From contig CM106586.1 in NCBI GenBank assembly GCA_048013815.1, positions 20,150,001 through 20,214,000 of the forward strand: a DNA stretch of 64,000 nt, read 5' to 3'. Below the pieces are notes generated by a model. That model worked only from the letters and a program-made list of their open reading frames with translations. It had not been told where the DNA came from and ran no database searches. Position 1 is the stretch's first letter; each line of letters opens with the position of its first letter. Positions 49,554 through 59,300 of this stretch are shown here, one piece after another. The position numbers and the translations under genes are program-made. The DNA comes from Setoptus koraiensis (lineage: Eukaryota; Arthropoda).

Positions 49554-49841
49554 AGTGCGAGTCGCTGGCAAGCTAGCTGCGTTGGCTGACTGAAGCCAGA
49601 GTCGCTTTTTATCTAGCTTGCTCCATTGAGCTTGCTGTGATTTTATTCCCACTCAAACTTGCTCAGCCTGAGCAATATCGACTCAATACATATTTGTGCA
49701 CTTGTAACTCGGCGTATCGCGAGCCATCATTGATGGTTACTCATTGATGTTAATTGAAACTAATGAGCTAGCGCGCACTGGCTTGTATTTCCGGTGTGTG
49801 TTGTTGGCCGGCGCCGCCGGCAGGGCGAACAGGGCGACTTG

Positions 49842-49888
49842 TGAGACTTGCGAGACCTGCGAGACTTGCGAGACTTGCGAGACTTGCG
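49842..49888. repeat. 9-10-bp tandem repeat of GAGACTTGC
   Basis: Five units of GAGACTTGC or GAGACCTGC. It lies about 700 bp upstream of the first recognised IMMP2L-like exon. Confidence 0.95.
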
Positions 49889-50580
49889 CTTGCCGGGCTC
49901 GGTTGCGAGCGAAAAGTTTACACGAGCCCCAAATGATCTGCATCTATGTGCGTGTTTTACTTTTTTGGCGCCCTCTCGACTCGCTCTGATCATCAGAGTC
50001 CGATGAGCAAACTACAAAACTGCCTCAATCAGCGAGCTGTTTTTGGGGCGCCTCGGCGGGCTGTTATCGGCGGGCTGTTTGCGTTGGCGATTGTTGTTGT
50101 TGCAAGCCGAGCGGCATTGTTAATAATGGCCCCTAATAGTGGCTCGATCGCAAAACGGATTCAACGCGTCACAACAGATTCAACGGGCCAGATAAGACGC
50201 GCAAGTTATGAATTAACTGCCGGGCGCAGTCAATGAGCGCCGCCAGCCCACGGATAATCTATCAAGTGACACTGGATGCTGGCGGCGTGTCAGTTGCCAT
50301 TTGCAACGGTGCACTTGTTATGGGGCCCCTCACGCACAGCGATGAGGTCCCTGCGAGATGGCGCCATGCTGCCAGTGCGACTTTGCTGCGATAGGCGATA
50401 CTCTAACGGAATTTGGCTGAGATTTATCGATCGATACAGCAAATTATAGTTTTTTCTCTCTCTCTGACTTTTGCCCCACTCACGTCTAATCTGTGCCTCT
50501 GTCTTGGAACTTTGTCCTGGAACTTTGCCCTGGAACAACCGACGGCGACGGCGACCACGACCACATAAATCACGGAGCAG

Positions 50581-51417
50581 CTCACCCAGGAGGCCCGAGG
50601 CCCGGCTCATCAAGCGGGTGATCGCGTTGCCCGGCGACACCGTACAGTAAGTGACAACGCCATCGAAACGAGATAAACAAACAACCAAAGATTCAAATGA
50701 GCCCAATGATGAAACTGCCAAGTGGCCCAAAACGAGTCTTATAGCTACAACAAGAACGCGTTACGTAATACGTATGACAGATGGTGTTTATGTTGATAGT
50801 GGTTAACATATGTAAAGATCACAACAGATTGATTTGTTCTAGTTTTAGTTTGCCTTGTCTATATCACTAATTGCGTCATCACTCACAAGTCAAACTCGCT
50901 TCGATTAATTATTAATTAATAATTATTAATACTGTGTCTATATTCAAATTCGAATTCCTATTCAAATTTGCATTCAAATTTATGCTCTAATTGAAGTGTC
51001 GTCCAGGAGGCCAGAAGCGTCACCATTGATGCGGGCCACTGTTGGGTCGAAAGCGACAATCAGCTGCCATTGAGCGTCCAGCGCGAAGACTCAAATCTCT
51101 TCGGACAGGTGAGTTGACACAAATTTTCGGCCTCTTTTTTTTTGAAAATTTTTCATCACAATCACGACAATAATTACACATTTGCCAGTTTGTTGCCGCT
51201 CGTCTCAATTGTGCATCATTATGGATTCCGTGGCGCGCAGATTCCGCTTGGTCTCATAACAGCGCGCGCCTCCTATGTGGTGTGGCCGCCCCACCGGATT
51301 GGTCCCGTGAAACGCGATCCTATGGCGCCCTTCAGGTCACTCAAAACAACACCCGTCAGCCCCTATAGAGACGATCCCCCGGACGAGCCAATCGGCAAGC
51401 AGCAAAGGTCCGCCTGA
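50581..51417 (+). CDS. IMMP2L: Mitochondrial inner membrane protease subunit 2-like (C-terminal exons)
   Basis: This is the C-terminal part of an S26-family signal peptidase resembling IMMP2L/Imp2, which trims intermembrane-space sorting signals at the mitochondrial inner membrane. Exons are 50581-50646, 51015-51108 and 51241-51417 (TGA). Splice phases agree, and introns are 368 and 132 bp with donors GTAAGTGA and GTGAGTTG. Exon 1 encodes SPRRPEARLIKRVIALPGD, aligning without gaps to the family's SPKNPEQKIIKRVIALEGD; the general-base lysine is codon 50612-50614. Exon 2 gives AGHCWVESDN and DSNLFGQ; exon 3 gives IPLGLITARASYVVWPP, typical of this family. Oddities: Ser replaces Gly in the box-E G-D motif, about four residues are inserted before DSN, and the C-terminal tail after WPP (about 40 residues) is longer than I recall for human IMMP2L. 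The upstream exons, with the catalytic serine, were not found; the acceptor at 50580 is the least certain boundary. A diverged paralogue or a non-functional copy is possible, but intact frames across two introns argue for a live gene. Confidence 0.8.
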
Positions 51418-51504
51418 TACCCTATCCATCTCCAATATCGCGGCCATTTATCCTGGCTCTGACGGCGTGTTGCGCCGCCTTGTGGCCGAATTTGCGCCAG
51501 TCTC

Positions 51505-51510
51505 AATAAA
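51505..51510 (+). terminator. Polyadenylation signal AATAAA of the IMMP2L-like gene
   Basis: Canonical AATAAA 88 nt after the TGA at 51417, before the stop codon of the convergent gene (51562). The cleavage site 10-30 nt further on would lie within the 144-bp inter-stop interval. Confidence 0.6.
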
Positions 51511-51522
51511 AAGTCTCCTCGT

Positions 51523-51528
51523 TTTATC
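51523..51528 (-). terminator. Variant polyadenylation signal GATAAA of the PDZ/PH gene
   Basis: On the - strand GATAAA lies about 34 nt after the stop codon (51562-51564), and a second GATAAA is at 51447-51452. No canonical AATAAA is present in the first few hundred bases on -. Using either site would make the mature mRNA 3' end overlap the IMMP2L-like transcript. Confidence 0.35.
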
Positions 51529-51561
51529 TCAATATTGGCTCCTCATTCTCGGAATTGTTGC

Positions 51562-54500
51562 CTACTCCAGCTTGATCCATCTGTCTATCGAGTACTCCAA
51601 GGCGGCTATCCATCTGTTGTTGGAATGCGGGGAGAGTTGGCAACGAGTTAGTCGATTTATGTCGGGTTTAGTTTACTTTACCCGACGGTTGGTTTGTTTT
51701 GTTTGCACCCCCCGAGCTTGTTTACCTTTTCTTGTCCATTTCGGTGTCGGCCATCAGATAGGTTGATCGAATGCGCTTATCTGGTGGCTGCATTTCGAAC
51801 GTGTTCTTTCTGTCCTTCATTTGTTTGTTCCGGATCTTGTAGCCTTGCAAATAAAAGACCCCTGCGCCGATATTCATATAAATAAACGGATATATAGTCA
51901 ACAATAATACAGCCAGCGAGAGCAAAACAAAAATATTCAATTATTCAATTAGTTGGTCGCCGATATTTCATTTTATTTCTCAGCTATTTGTGGTTATTTA
52001 TCTGATATTTTTTTTTCTTATTCACGAATTGGCTGAAAAATAACAGAGGGCCCCTTTATTTGTTTTTAGTCATTTCAGTAGGGCCATTTTAGTTCGGCCT
52101 CACTCACCTAGGGCACACGGCGCCTCCTTGTTTGAATAGAAATACAAACAGGCGTCCTTGAGCACGAAATACAAACAGCGCCACTGGTTTTTCTTTTGAT
52201 TGAGCTTGTGTAAGGCGCCAAAACAATCTGGTTCGGCTATTTGCATAGGACTGGTATGGATGAGCACCAGCGATCGCTTCATGTAGGGGTCGTTCTGAGT
52301 ATTGCAGTGGTTTGTTAGAGAAAGATTGTTGTTTGAGAGAGACCGTTGTTAGAAAAGTGAATGCAAACAAGGCGAAATGACTTTGCCATCGGCCCCAGTT
52401 GGCTTGTTGCCCGAGCGCGACTGCCGAGCAACTCCAAATCGTGGGCTAACTCACCTGATTGGCCTCGGTGGCCGCCTGGTTGATGCTGTCTATCCAGGTC
52501 TGACAATCAAGCAAACTGTTAGTGCCCAGATATTGCGCCTGGCCGCCATATTTCACCAATCTGATCACATATTTCACTTCTTCGAACTCGTTGGTTAGTG
52601 TGGCGCTGTAGCCCTGCAGGCTGATGCCACCTAGCGGTTCAATGTCCTAAACACAATGTAAAAATCGACAGTGGGAGCAACTTTTAGTTTGTTGTGCAAA
52701 CTCAAAAGAATGCAAATGGCCCTGATTGACTTGATATCATATTACGGCTTATGACGGATATGATATTACGTGTCATGACGGATATGATATTGCGTCGAGT
52801 AAACGACGTGATATAAGGCCAAATCGAAGCATTAAATATGAATAGATAACTCACCGATTCGCGCTTGAACCAGTAGAGGCAACAATCGTTGCGCAACACC
52901 ACATAGCGCTTCCGCCAGGCCGTCTGATTGGCCTTGGCCTTGCTGACCGACTGCATTCGCGGGCCGCTGTTGTCCTCAACGGCGTGTTGATCTCCTCTTG
53001 TGCGGCCACTGTTGCCCGCTGTCGAGCAGAGTCGCACCAGGAAACCGGAAATGGTCGGCTGGTACCTGTCGTGAGCGGACGCTGTTTCTTTGGCGCTGGC
53101 CATGGCCGCCGATTGTCTCAGCTCTAAAAACTCGTTCGTGGGCACAAGATCCAAAGCGAGCGTCGACGATTCTGCTTCACGTGCGAATAGAGCAGAGAAG
53201 CGGTCAGTAAATAATAATAATATCACATTCATATGATACGTGAATGTATGCATTTGCACATTCACATGCAAATATCCAAACATGCATATGTAGATTTATT
53301 CACGCGTGAATACTTACCGCTGTGCGCCAAATTGACCACCTCGCTGTGGGGCATATCCAGAATGTTGATGCCGTTGATGGCGCAAATGAGATCGCCCACC
53401 TGAAGACCGCACGTTTCCGCCGAGGTTCCCCGCTCGATGGCGCTCACAACAACGGGCCGCGAGCCGTGTATCCTAAAGCCAAATTCGCCGTTACTTCTCA
53501 GTATTTCCACCCGCTTCTCAATTTTAAATTTGTTGGCCATTATGCGCTTGTACATCTCAATTGTGGCCCGGCGGTGTATCATTTTGCGCGTCGTCGATTT
53601 GAACTGATTGTGAAACTGTCGCTCGCTACTGGTGCTCCTGTCGTCCTCCTCCGACTCGCTGTCCGCCGGATCCGGCCCGGCCGCCGCTCCGGACCCGTAG
53701 GGCGCCATGTCGATGGCCCGACGCCATATTTCGGCCTCCTCGTGCCCGCTTATGTAGATCCAGTGCGACAGCCAATAATTTTCATTGTGCACGCCCTCGT
53801 CCTCGTCGCCCGTCTCCTCTTTGCCGTTGGTGGTGGTGTTACTATCACTTCCGGTCAGCTGACCACTCGGTTCGCCGAGCTCGCGGCTCGACGACGGGCA
53901 GCCAGCTGGGTCAGAGGCCGACGTGGAGCTACTTCCGGTGCCCCTTTGTTCCTCTTGGCTGCTGGCGGTTTGGTTTTGGCGCGCCGCGGTCCTCTCGTTG
54001 GCCGTGGCGAGCCCGTCGACCGCCTTGGGCGTCCTTGCCGAGCGCACTTCTCCCCCTGTGCCGGCAGCGCCACCTATGCTCGCCGCAGACTGCGACGACG
54101 ACATGTCTTGCTCGGGTGGCGCCCTCAGCGGCGCGCCGCCCGGTTGCGGTTGTGCCGTCGGGCCGGCTACCCTGTGATACTGCTGAGGCTGTTGCGGCTG
54201 CTGCGCGTTATGATGCCGATGATGATCTTGGTGCGGGTTTTGGGGCGTGTCAACCAGACTGTCCGTCATGAGGAGCGAATTGTCTTGGTCGTTGTCAATG
54301 TTCTGACAGGAACAACTGGAACAGATGGATCCCGTTGCGGTGCTAGTGACGCTGCCCGCTTGCGCCATCTGGAGCCGGCGCTGGTGAGCGGCGCCACTTG
54401 CTGAGCCGGCGCTGTCGGCATGTTGTGGCTGCTGACAAGTATGTCCCGCGCGGTTTGCGCCGGGACTCGCGTGCGGCGACCCGACGGGCGGGCTGCTCGC

Positions 54501-57500
54501 TACCGGCTGAGCGGAACGGTTTTTGTGGCGTCGCTTGACCGTGTTGGATCTACTCTCGTGGTCATCGTCCACCTCCATAGAGTCCGCAAACTCCACCTGG
54601 CCCGCGCCCTGTTCCGCGTGCGGCTGCTGCCGGGCCTGTTGCTGCTGATCTACGCTACCCTGCGACAGTTGACCGTGGTGCTTCGACAGATGGCGCAATA
54701 TAGCGTCGGTTGTGGATTCAGTTGAGCTGTTTGGCGTTTCCGACAAACACTTGCCCGACAATTTGGGCGCGCCGCCGCTGTCGCCTGACCGCTGTCTAAC
54801 TGTCTGATTGTGGTCCGCTTCAGACGGCACTGGTCGCTGCTGACCGCCGGACACTTCCGGCGGTGGCGGCGGCAGCGGCTTGTAACGTTGTTCCGCGGCA
54901 TTTCCGGTGGCGGCTTGTGACTGGTCGGCGCTGTGATTGAGCGTCGCCTTGCTCAGTTTGCGCCTCTTGTTGTCGTGCGACTCCTCCAGGCTCGATTCTC
55001 TCGGCTGACCGGACAGCGGCGCGGTTTGCGCCGGGTGCTGGCGCTGATCCGCCGAACAGGTGGTCTTGGTTGTTGTGGTGCCGTTCGCCGCGCTCTGGCG
55101 CGTTATCGTCTGACTGGGGGCTCCGTGGGCGCCCTTGATAACGGTTTGTGTCACTATGACGCCCCTGTTGCTAATGCTTATGGACGACTCCTCGTCGTCG
55201 GACAACTCGTTTCCGTCCGGCCCGTCGTCCGCGCTCGCTCTATGGCTGGGCGGCTGCTGCTGCTGCTCCTGTTGCTCCGGCCCGAGATCCGCCGCTGTTG
55301 TCAGCGGCGCCAACTCCAGGCCAGTTTCGTAGGCCTCCGGCGGCGCGATAACATTGAGCTCGTCGTCAATGGGATCCTCGCCCTCGTCGTCGAGAGCGTC
55401 GATTGTGTCGTCGTGCCCGCGTGCCGCAAACAATTGATGCGTTGTGGGCGCCGACGGAAACGACGCCGCACCGTCCGACACGCACAAGTCGGGAGCCGCG
55501 GCCGCGTCCGAATCAGCGGCCGCTTCGCCCGGCGGCGTGTCCAAAGCTTGAGCCGACGACTGTTTGGGGCGCACATTGTCGCCAGAGGGCTCGTGGCACT
55601 TGCTTGCCGACTCTGCGCTGTCGGCCCGCATCAGCTCGGGCCCCAATTCGGGCTCGGGCAAGTCGGTCACCGAGAACACCTGATTGGCTGCGGACAATTC
55701 TTGGCGCTGCTGATCCGTTAGATGGTGCGAGTGTCCCGTGAGAGAGAATTCGCTCTTGACGAGATCCTGTTCGGTGAGCGCAAACTCGGAATGCTGCGGC
55801 GAGTCGGGCAAGCCGGCCGCCGACGACCAGCCGGCCTGATTGTGTCTCGTCTGACCGTCCCAGTGTCCGTCCAAATTTGCGCCCGCCGCCGGCCCGCTGC
55901 CGTCCACATAAACGACACACCTATTCTGGCCGGCGGCATTGGCGGGCTGCTGCTGCAAATTGGTCATGGTTAGGCCCGGCGAACCGTTATAAGTGTCGGG
56001 TGTGTCTATGGTTGTTGTTGTGGGTGCGCTACTTCCGCTCGTGGTGGTGGTGGTGGTGGCGGTTTTCGTCTGGGAATAGGTGCGCTGTCCGTTGTCGCCC
56101 GTTGTCGTGCTGGGCTGCTGGTTGACAGTTGACAGCTCCTGATCAATGTCCAGCGACACCGAGGCCGCACTCAACAGCTGACCGGCCATATTTGGGGCGC
56201 CGGTGCGCGAGCACGAGCTGAGTTCGGCAAGCTTACCGGCGATTTGCCTAGCCGCAGTGGCTGCCGCCGCCGCCTGGTGGCCAGCGGCGCCACTTGTCTG
56301 ATCTGTTGCTCGTGCAGCCAGCAAGTCTGCCGGTTGTTGTGGACGCGATTCGCTGCTTATTTCTTCGCTCACTTCGCTAACTGTGGACAGCTCCAACGAG
56401 TTGCGCCTGTTGTTTGCGGCCGCTTCCGGTCCGAGCTCGGTTGTCTCGCCCGACATGCTGGACGCGGATGGGGCGGCGGCGCGACCGCGTGGCCCGACTC
56501 CGCCCGACACCTGATACGAGGCCGACGAGGTCGGGTCGCTGGTCGTCGTAGGCTCCGTTGTTGTTGTTGTTGTGTTTGTGTTCGTTGCGGTGTGCTCTCC
56601 GCCTGCACTTCCGGTGCTGCGAGCACTCAATGTTTGTTGGTGGGCCAGCTGAGCGTCGTCGGGGGCAGTTGTTGTGGTTGTGCTTGTTGTTGTTGTTGTA
56701 GACACTGTCGTGTTGGAATGCAGCGGCGACTGGTCATCGGCAGTGTCATCGTGAAGCTGCATTACGCAATCATTTGTGCCGCCCGTATTAACATACAAAC
56801 TGCTGCTGAATGATACAGGTGAGCTCACCATTGCGCTCATTACGTCGTCTTGTTGTTGCTCACCTGGCGCTGTGGTGAGTTGCTGTTGCGTAAGAATGGC
56901 GTCGTCGCAATCGTTGGCCGTGTTTGTTGACGACAGCGAGTCGTGCTGTTGTTGTTGCTCTTGTTGTTGTTGTTGTTGTTGTTGTTGCAGGGTGCAGATC
57001 GGATGATAGTCCAGTCGCATGTCGTTGTCTTCGTCCTCCTCTAGCCACATCCGGTTGTCAGTGACGCCGCCCTGCATTGGTGGCCGTGTCACGGGCAACT
57101 GCTGTTGACCGCCACCTGTTGCAGACATCACTTGCCTTTCGAGAAAATATCTACTTCCGGTTTTGCTTCCCATACCGCCAGCGGGCGCTGCTGTCTCGTG
57201 TTCGTCGTTCGTTTCAATGACGGTCTCAGCGTCTGAGGCCTCTAGCGGATTTGAGTTAGTTTCGGAGCTGTAGCCTTGCTGCACTTGCGAGTCGCCGTCC
57301 ACGTGCCTTTGCAACGACGGTGCCCTAACTCTGTTGTCGTTGCCATGACGACGTGATTCACCTGTCACCGTATGCAACTGCGGCTGCTGCTGCTGCTGCG
57401 GTAACGGTTGCGTAACATCCAAGTCACCTGGCGCAGTCAGCTGTTCTTCCTGTTGCGCCTGTGCTGTCAGCTGTGCCGTCTGATACAAATTGGGCCCGGT

Positions 57501-57899
57501 CAGCTGTTCGGGCATGACAAAGTCGTCCTCAATGGTGGCCTGGCTAGCCGCGCAAATCCGTCCGTATTTGGGTGCCCGCCTCGACTGGCCGCCTGGCTGC
57601 GCGGACGTTGCAACCGTCGACTGACTGCTTTCCGTTCGGTCGATGGACATTTGTTTTGGATCAGCTGGCGCCCTCGGCGGGCCGCTTTCCCGTTGTCGGC
57701 CCGTATCGCCGTCACCCTGGTAATCCTGGTACTCTTCCTCCTCTGTGGTGGTGGTTAGACAGGCGCCCGAACTGGACGAAGAGGCGCGCCTGAGCAGGGC
57801 CGGGCTAGTTTTCGGCGGGCCGGCTGGGTCTCCTTGAAGGGTATCGGTCTGACTTGAGATAGATTCTTGTGTACAGATGGCGCCACCCTCGTTGGATAT
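51562..57899 (-). CDS. Large PDZ and tandem-PH domain scaffold protein (5' end outside recognised exons)
   Basis: Six - strand exons join in consistent phases: 57899-53318, 53171-52855, 52646-52455, 52294-52108, 51861-51726, 51613-51562 (TAG 51564-51562), giving about 1,821 residues. The first exon starts after a strong acceptor (pyrimidine tract, ATGTGCAG) and has no start codon there, so upstream exons exist. Residues 1-1420 are disordered: Thr/Gln/Ser-rich, a polyglutamine run near 56.95 kb and acidic Ser clusters. A basic helix (HRRATIEMYKRIMANKFKIE) precedes a PDZ domain (about 1462-1535) with the peptide-binding loop GEFGFRIHG; the PDZ is split by the first intron. PH1 spans about 1567-1693 (WRKRYVVLRNDCCLYWF ... 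CQTWIDSIN) with a long internal loop; PH2 spans about 1719-1816 (WRCLYFVLKDACLYFYS ... KRWIAALE). The protein ends 8-9 residues after PH2, so no RhoGEF or RhoGAP domain follows. It probably acts as a membrane-cortex adaptor binding C-terminal peptides and phosphoinositides (inference). Relatives could include PDZ/PH proteins such as protostome-specific GEF or CNK-type scaffolds; I am not sure of the family. Confidence 0.85.
52751..52791. repeat. Direct repeat inside intron 2 of the PDZ/PH gene
   Basis: ATGACGGATATGATATT occurs at 52751-52767 and again at 52775-52791 (24-bp period) within the 208-bp intron 52647-52854. It looks like a two-copy minisatellite seed. Confidence 0.92.
53297..53312. 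repeat. 16-bp palindrome overlapping a 5' splice site
   Basis: TATTCACGCGTGAATA is a perfect palindrome whose right end overlaps the - strand donor GTAAGTA (53317-53311) of the PDZ exon. The same core ATTCACGCGTGAAT recurs at 61156-61169. About 25-30 bp away in the intron is a perfect octamer ATGCAAAT (53266-53273) facing a 7/8 match at 53252-53259. Confidence 0.9.
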
Positions 57900-58359
57900 C
57901 TGCACATTATATATATAGAGGGAGAGCGAGAGAGATAACGGAATAACGCTTAGATTGGCGGGCAAAAGCAGAGTTATACAACAATGGACATTATATTTTT
58001 TTGAGCGGCTTTGGTTTGCAATGGGAGCCTGGTTAGGGACTGGGATTTGAAGTGGCGAGATGGAGGCCAGAGAATATGCGACGTAAATCGCCGGGCAAAT
58101 GGGCAGAGAAGGGCCATTATGCAGTTGACAATCACAGGTGAATAGCTGGCTCCATTATCGTCTAATGCGGAACGTGGGGCCCCGACGGTGCGCGTTCGCG
58201 GCGCCAATTATGCTGGCTGCGTTGTGTGCCAATTATGTGGGCCCCATTGTATTGTGTTCTGGCTGTTATTATTAGCATGCGTTTGTTGGTGTGTGTGTGT
58301 GTGTGTGTGTGTGTGTGCATATCGGAATAAATATCGGCAGCAGCGTCGCCGATATTGCC

Positions 58360-58530
58360 CCAGCAGCAACAACAACAGCAGCAGCAGCAGCAGCAACAAC
58401 AACAACAGCAGCAACAACAGCAGCAGCAACAACGGCAACAACAACAGCAGCAGCAACAACGGCAACAACAACGGCAACAACAACGGCAACAACAACAGCA
58501 ACAACAGCAGCAACAACGGCGGCGACGACG
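58360..58530. repeat. Long imperfect (CAG)n/(CAA)n array
   Basis: About 170 bp of CAG, CAA and CGG triplets on + (CTG, TTG, CCG on -). It gives poly-Gln, poly-Ala/Thr and poly-Asn/Ser frames on + and poly-Leu, poly-Val and poly-Cys frames on -. It probably lies within the upstream intron of the PDZ/PH gene. Confidence 0.96.
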
Positions 58531-59278
58531 CCAGCGACGACAGCGGCAACGAGGCCAACGACGACGCGCATAATGGCTGCGGCGAAGGCCGGAATAAATA
58601 ACGAAAGAAGCCCTATAAATACGCACAACAACAACAGCGGCAGCAGCATAATGATTTACCGTAGCCGTTATCTAGCCAGCAAAAGTACAGCTAGATAAAT
58701 ACAACAACAGCAACAGCAACAGCAACAACAACGGGGCAGCCTAATGAGCACACAGTTGTTCTCGGCGGCGCAGGCTGATAATTATTTATACATATACTCG
58801 CTGCTCTTTATCAGCAAATATTTATATATAATATATAATAACGTTATGTTTTGCGCTCGGATACGGTCATGTCGATGATGTAACACATTGGCTGTTGTTT
58901 TCGCTCGTTTGCATAATAAGCAGCGCACTCTCATCGGCACAATAAATACAAACACTAGCCACAACAGCATTACAAACAAGCGCTGGCAGTTAGTTGCAAA
59001 CTTGACATTATTATTCCACTATTGGCTTGTCGTCGCTTGGCGTCGGGGCCCCCGCGATTGTCGATTGTCATTTGATTTGGATTGGCAGCGACGCAAACAG
59101 CGACAACTGGCGCCGTGTGTGCGCAAATAAAAGGTCAAATGGTTGTTGTAAATAGCAAAAAAAAAATTGACAATTGACAGAGCGAGCGAGCAAAATATTT
59201 GCAAAACGTGCTGTTTGTGGTGCACTGACAGCACTGTTTGTGGTGCTCCACTGACAGCACCACCAACGGCTGAGCTGA

Positions 59279-59300
59279 GTGACGGGGGCGCCCCCGTCAC
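59279..59300. repeat. Perfect 22-bp palindrome
   Basis: GTGACGGGGGC is followed at once by its exact reverse complement, with GGCGCC at the centre. Confidence 0.95.

Larger units (their letters stand above)
33281..50580. other. Gene-poor stretch with dense inverted repeats
   Basis: No supportable gene. This stretch has the highest density of perfect hairpins (34.2, 34.3, 35.8, 35.9, 36.1, 36.4, 40.0, 43.6, 45.8, 47.7, 47.9, 48.3, 49.5 kb). It also holds an 18-19-bp CAGCGGGCCGACAATCAGC array at about 39.34-39.40 kb, a 13-14-bp GGGAGATACAC array at about 39.10-39.17 kb and a pyrimidine-rich tract at 48.64-48.69 kb. The 5' exons of the IMMP2L-like gene are expected somewhere upstream on +, but I could not find the SM-P active-site exon here. 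Confidence 0.65.

Noticed and set aside
53322-54404. 360-codon open frame on the + strand
   Set aside because: It is antisense to the large PDZ/PH exon, is Arg/Ala/Leu-rich and shows no domain. It is a shadow of the biased codon use of the real - strand gene.
57900-57965. Extension of the large - strand frame to a start at 57965
   Set aside because: The codon there is TTG, not ATG, and a strong acceptor (pyrimidine tract then ATGTGCAG) ends at 57900 in the right phase. The extra 22 residues (PLSLSLSLYIYNVQ...) are the translated polypyrimidine tract.
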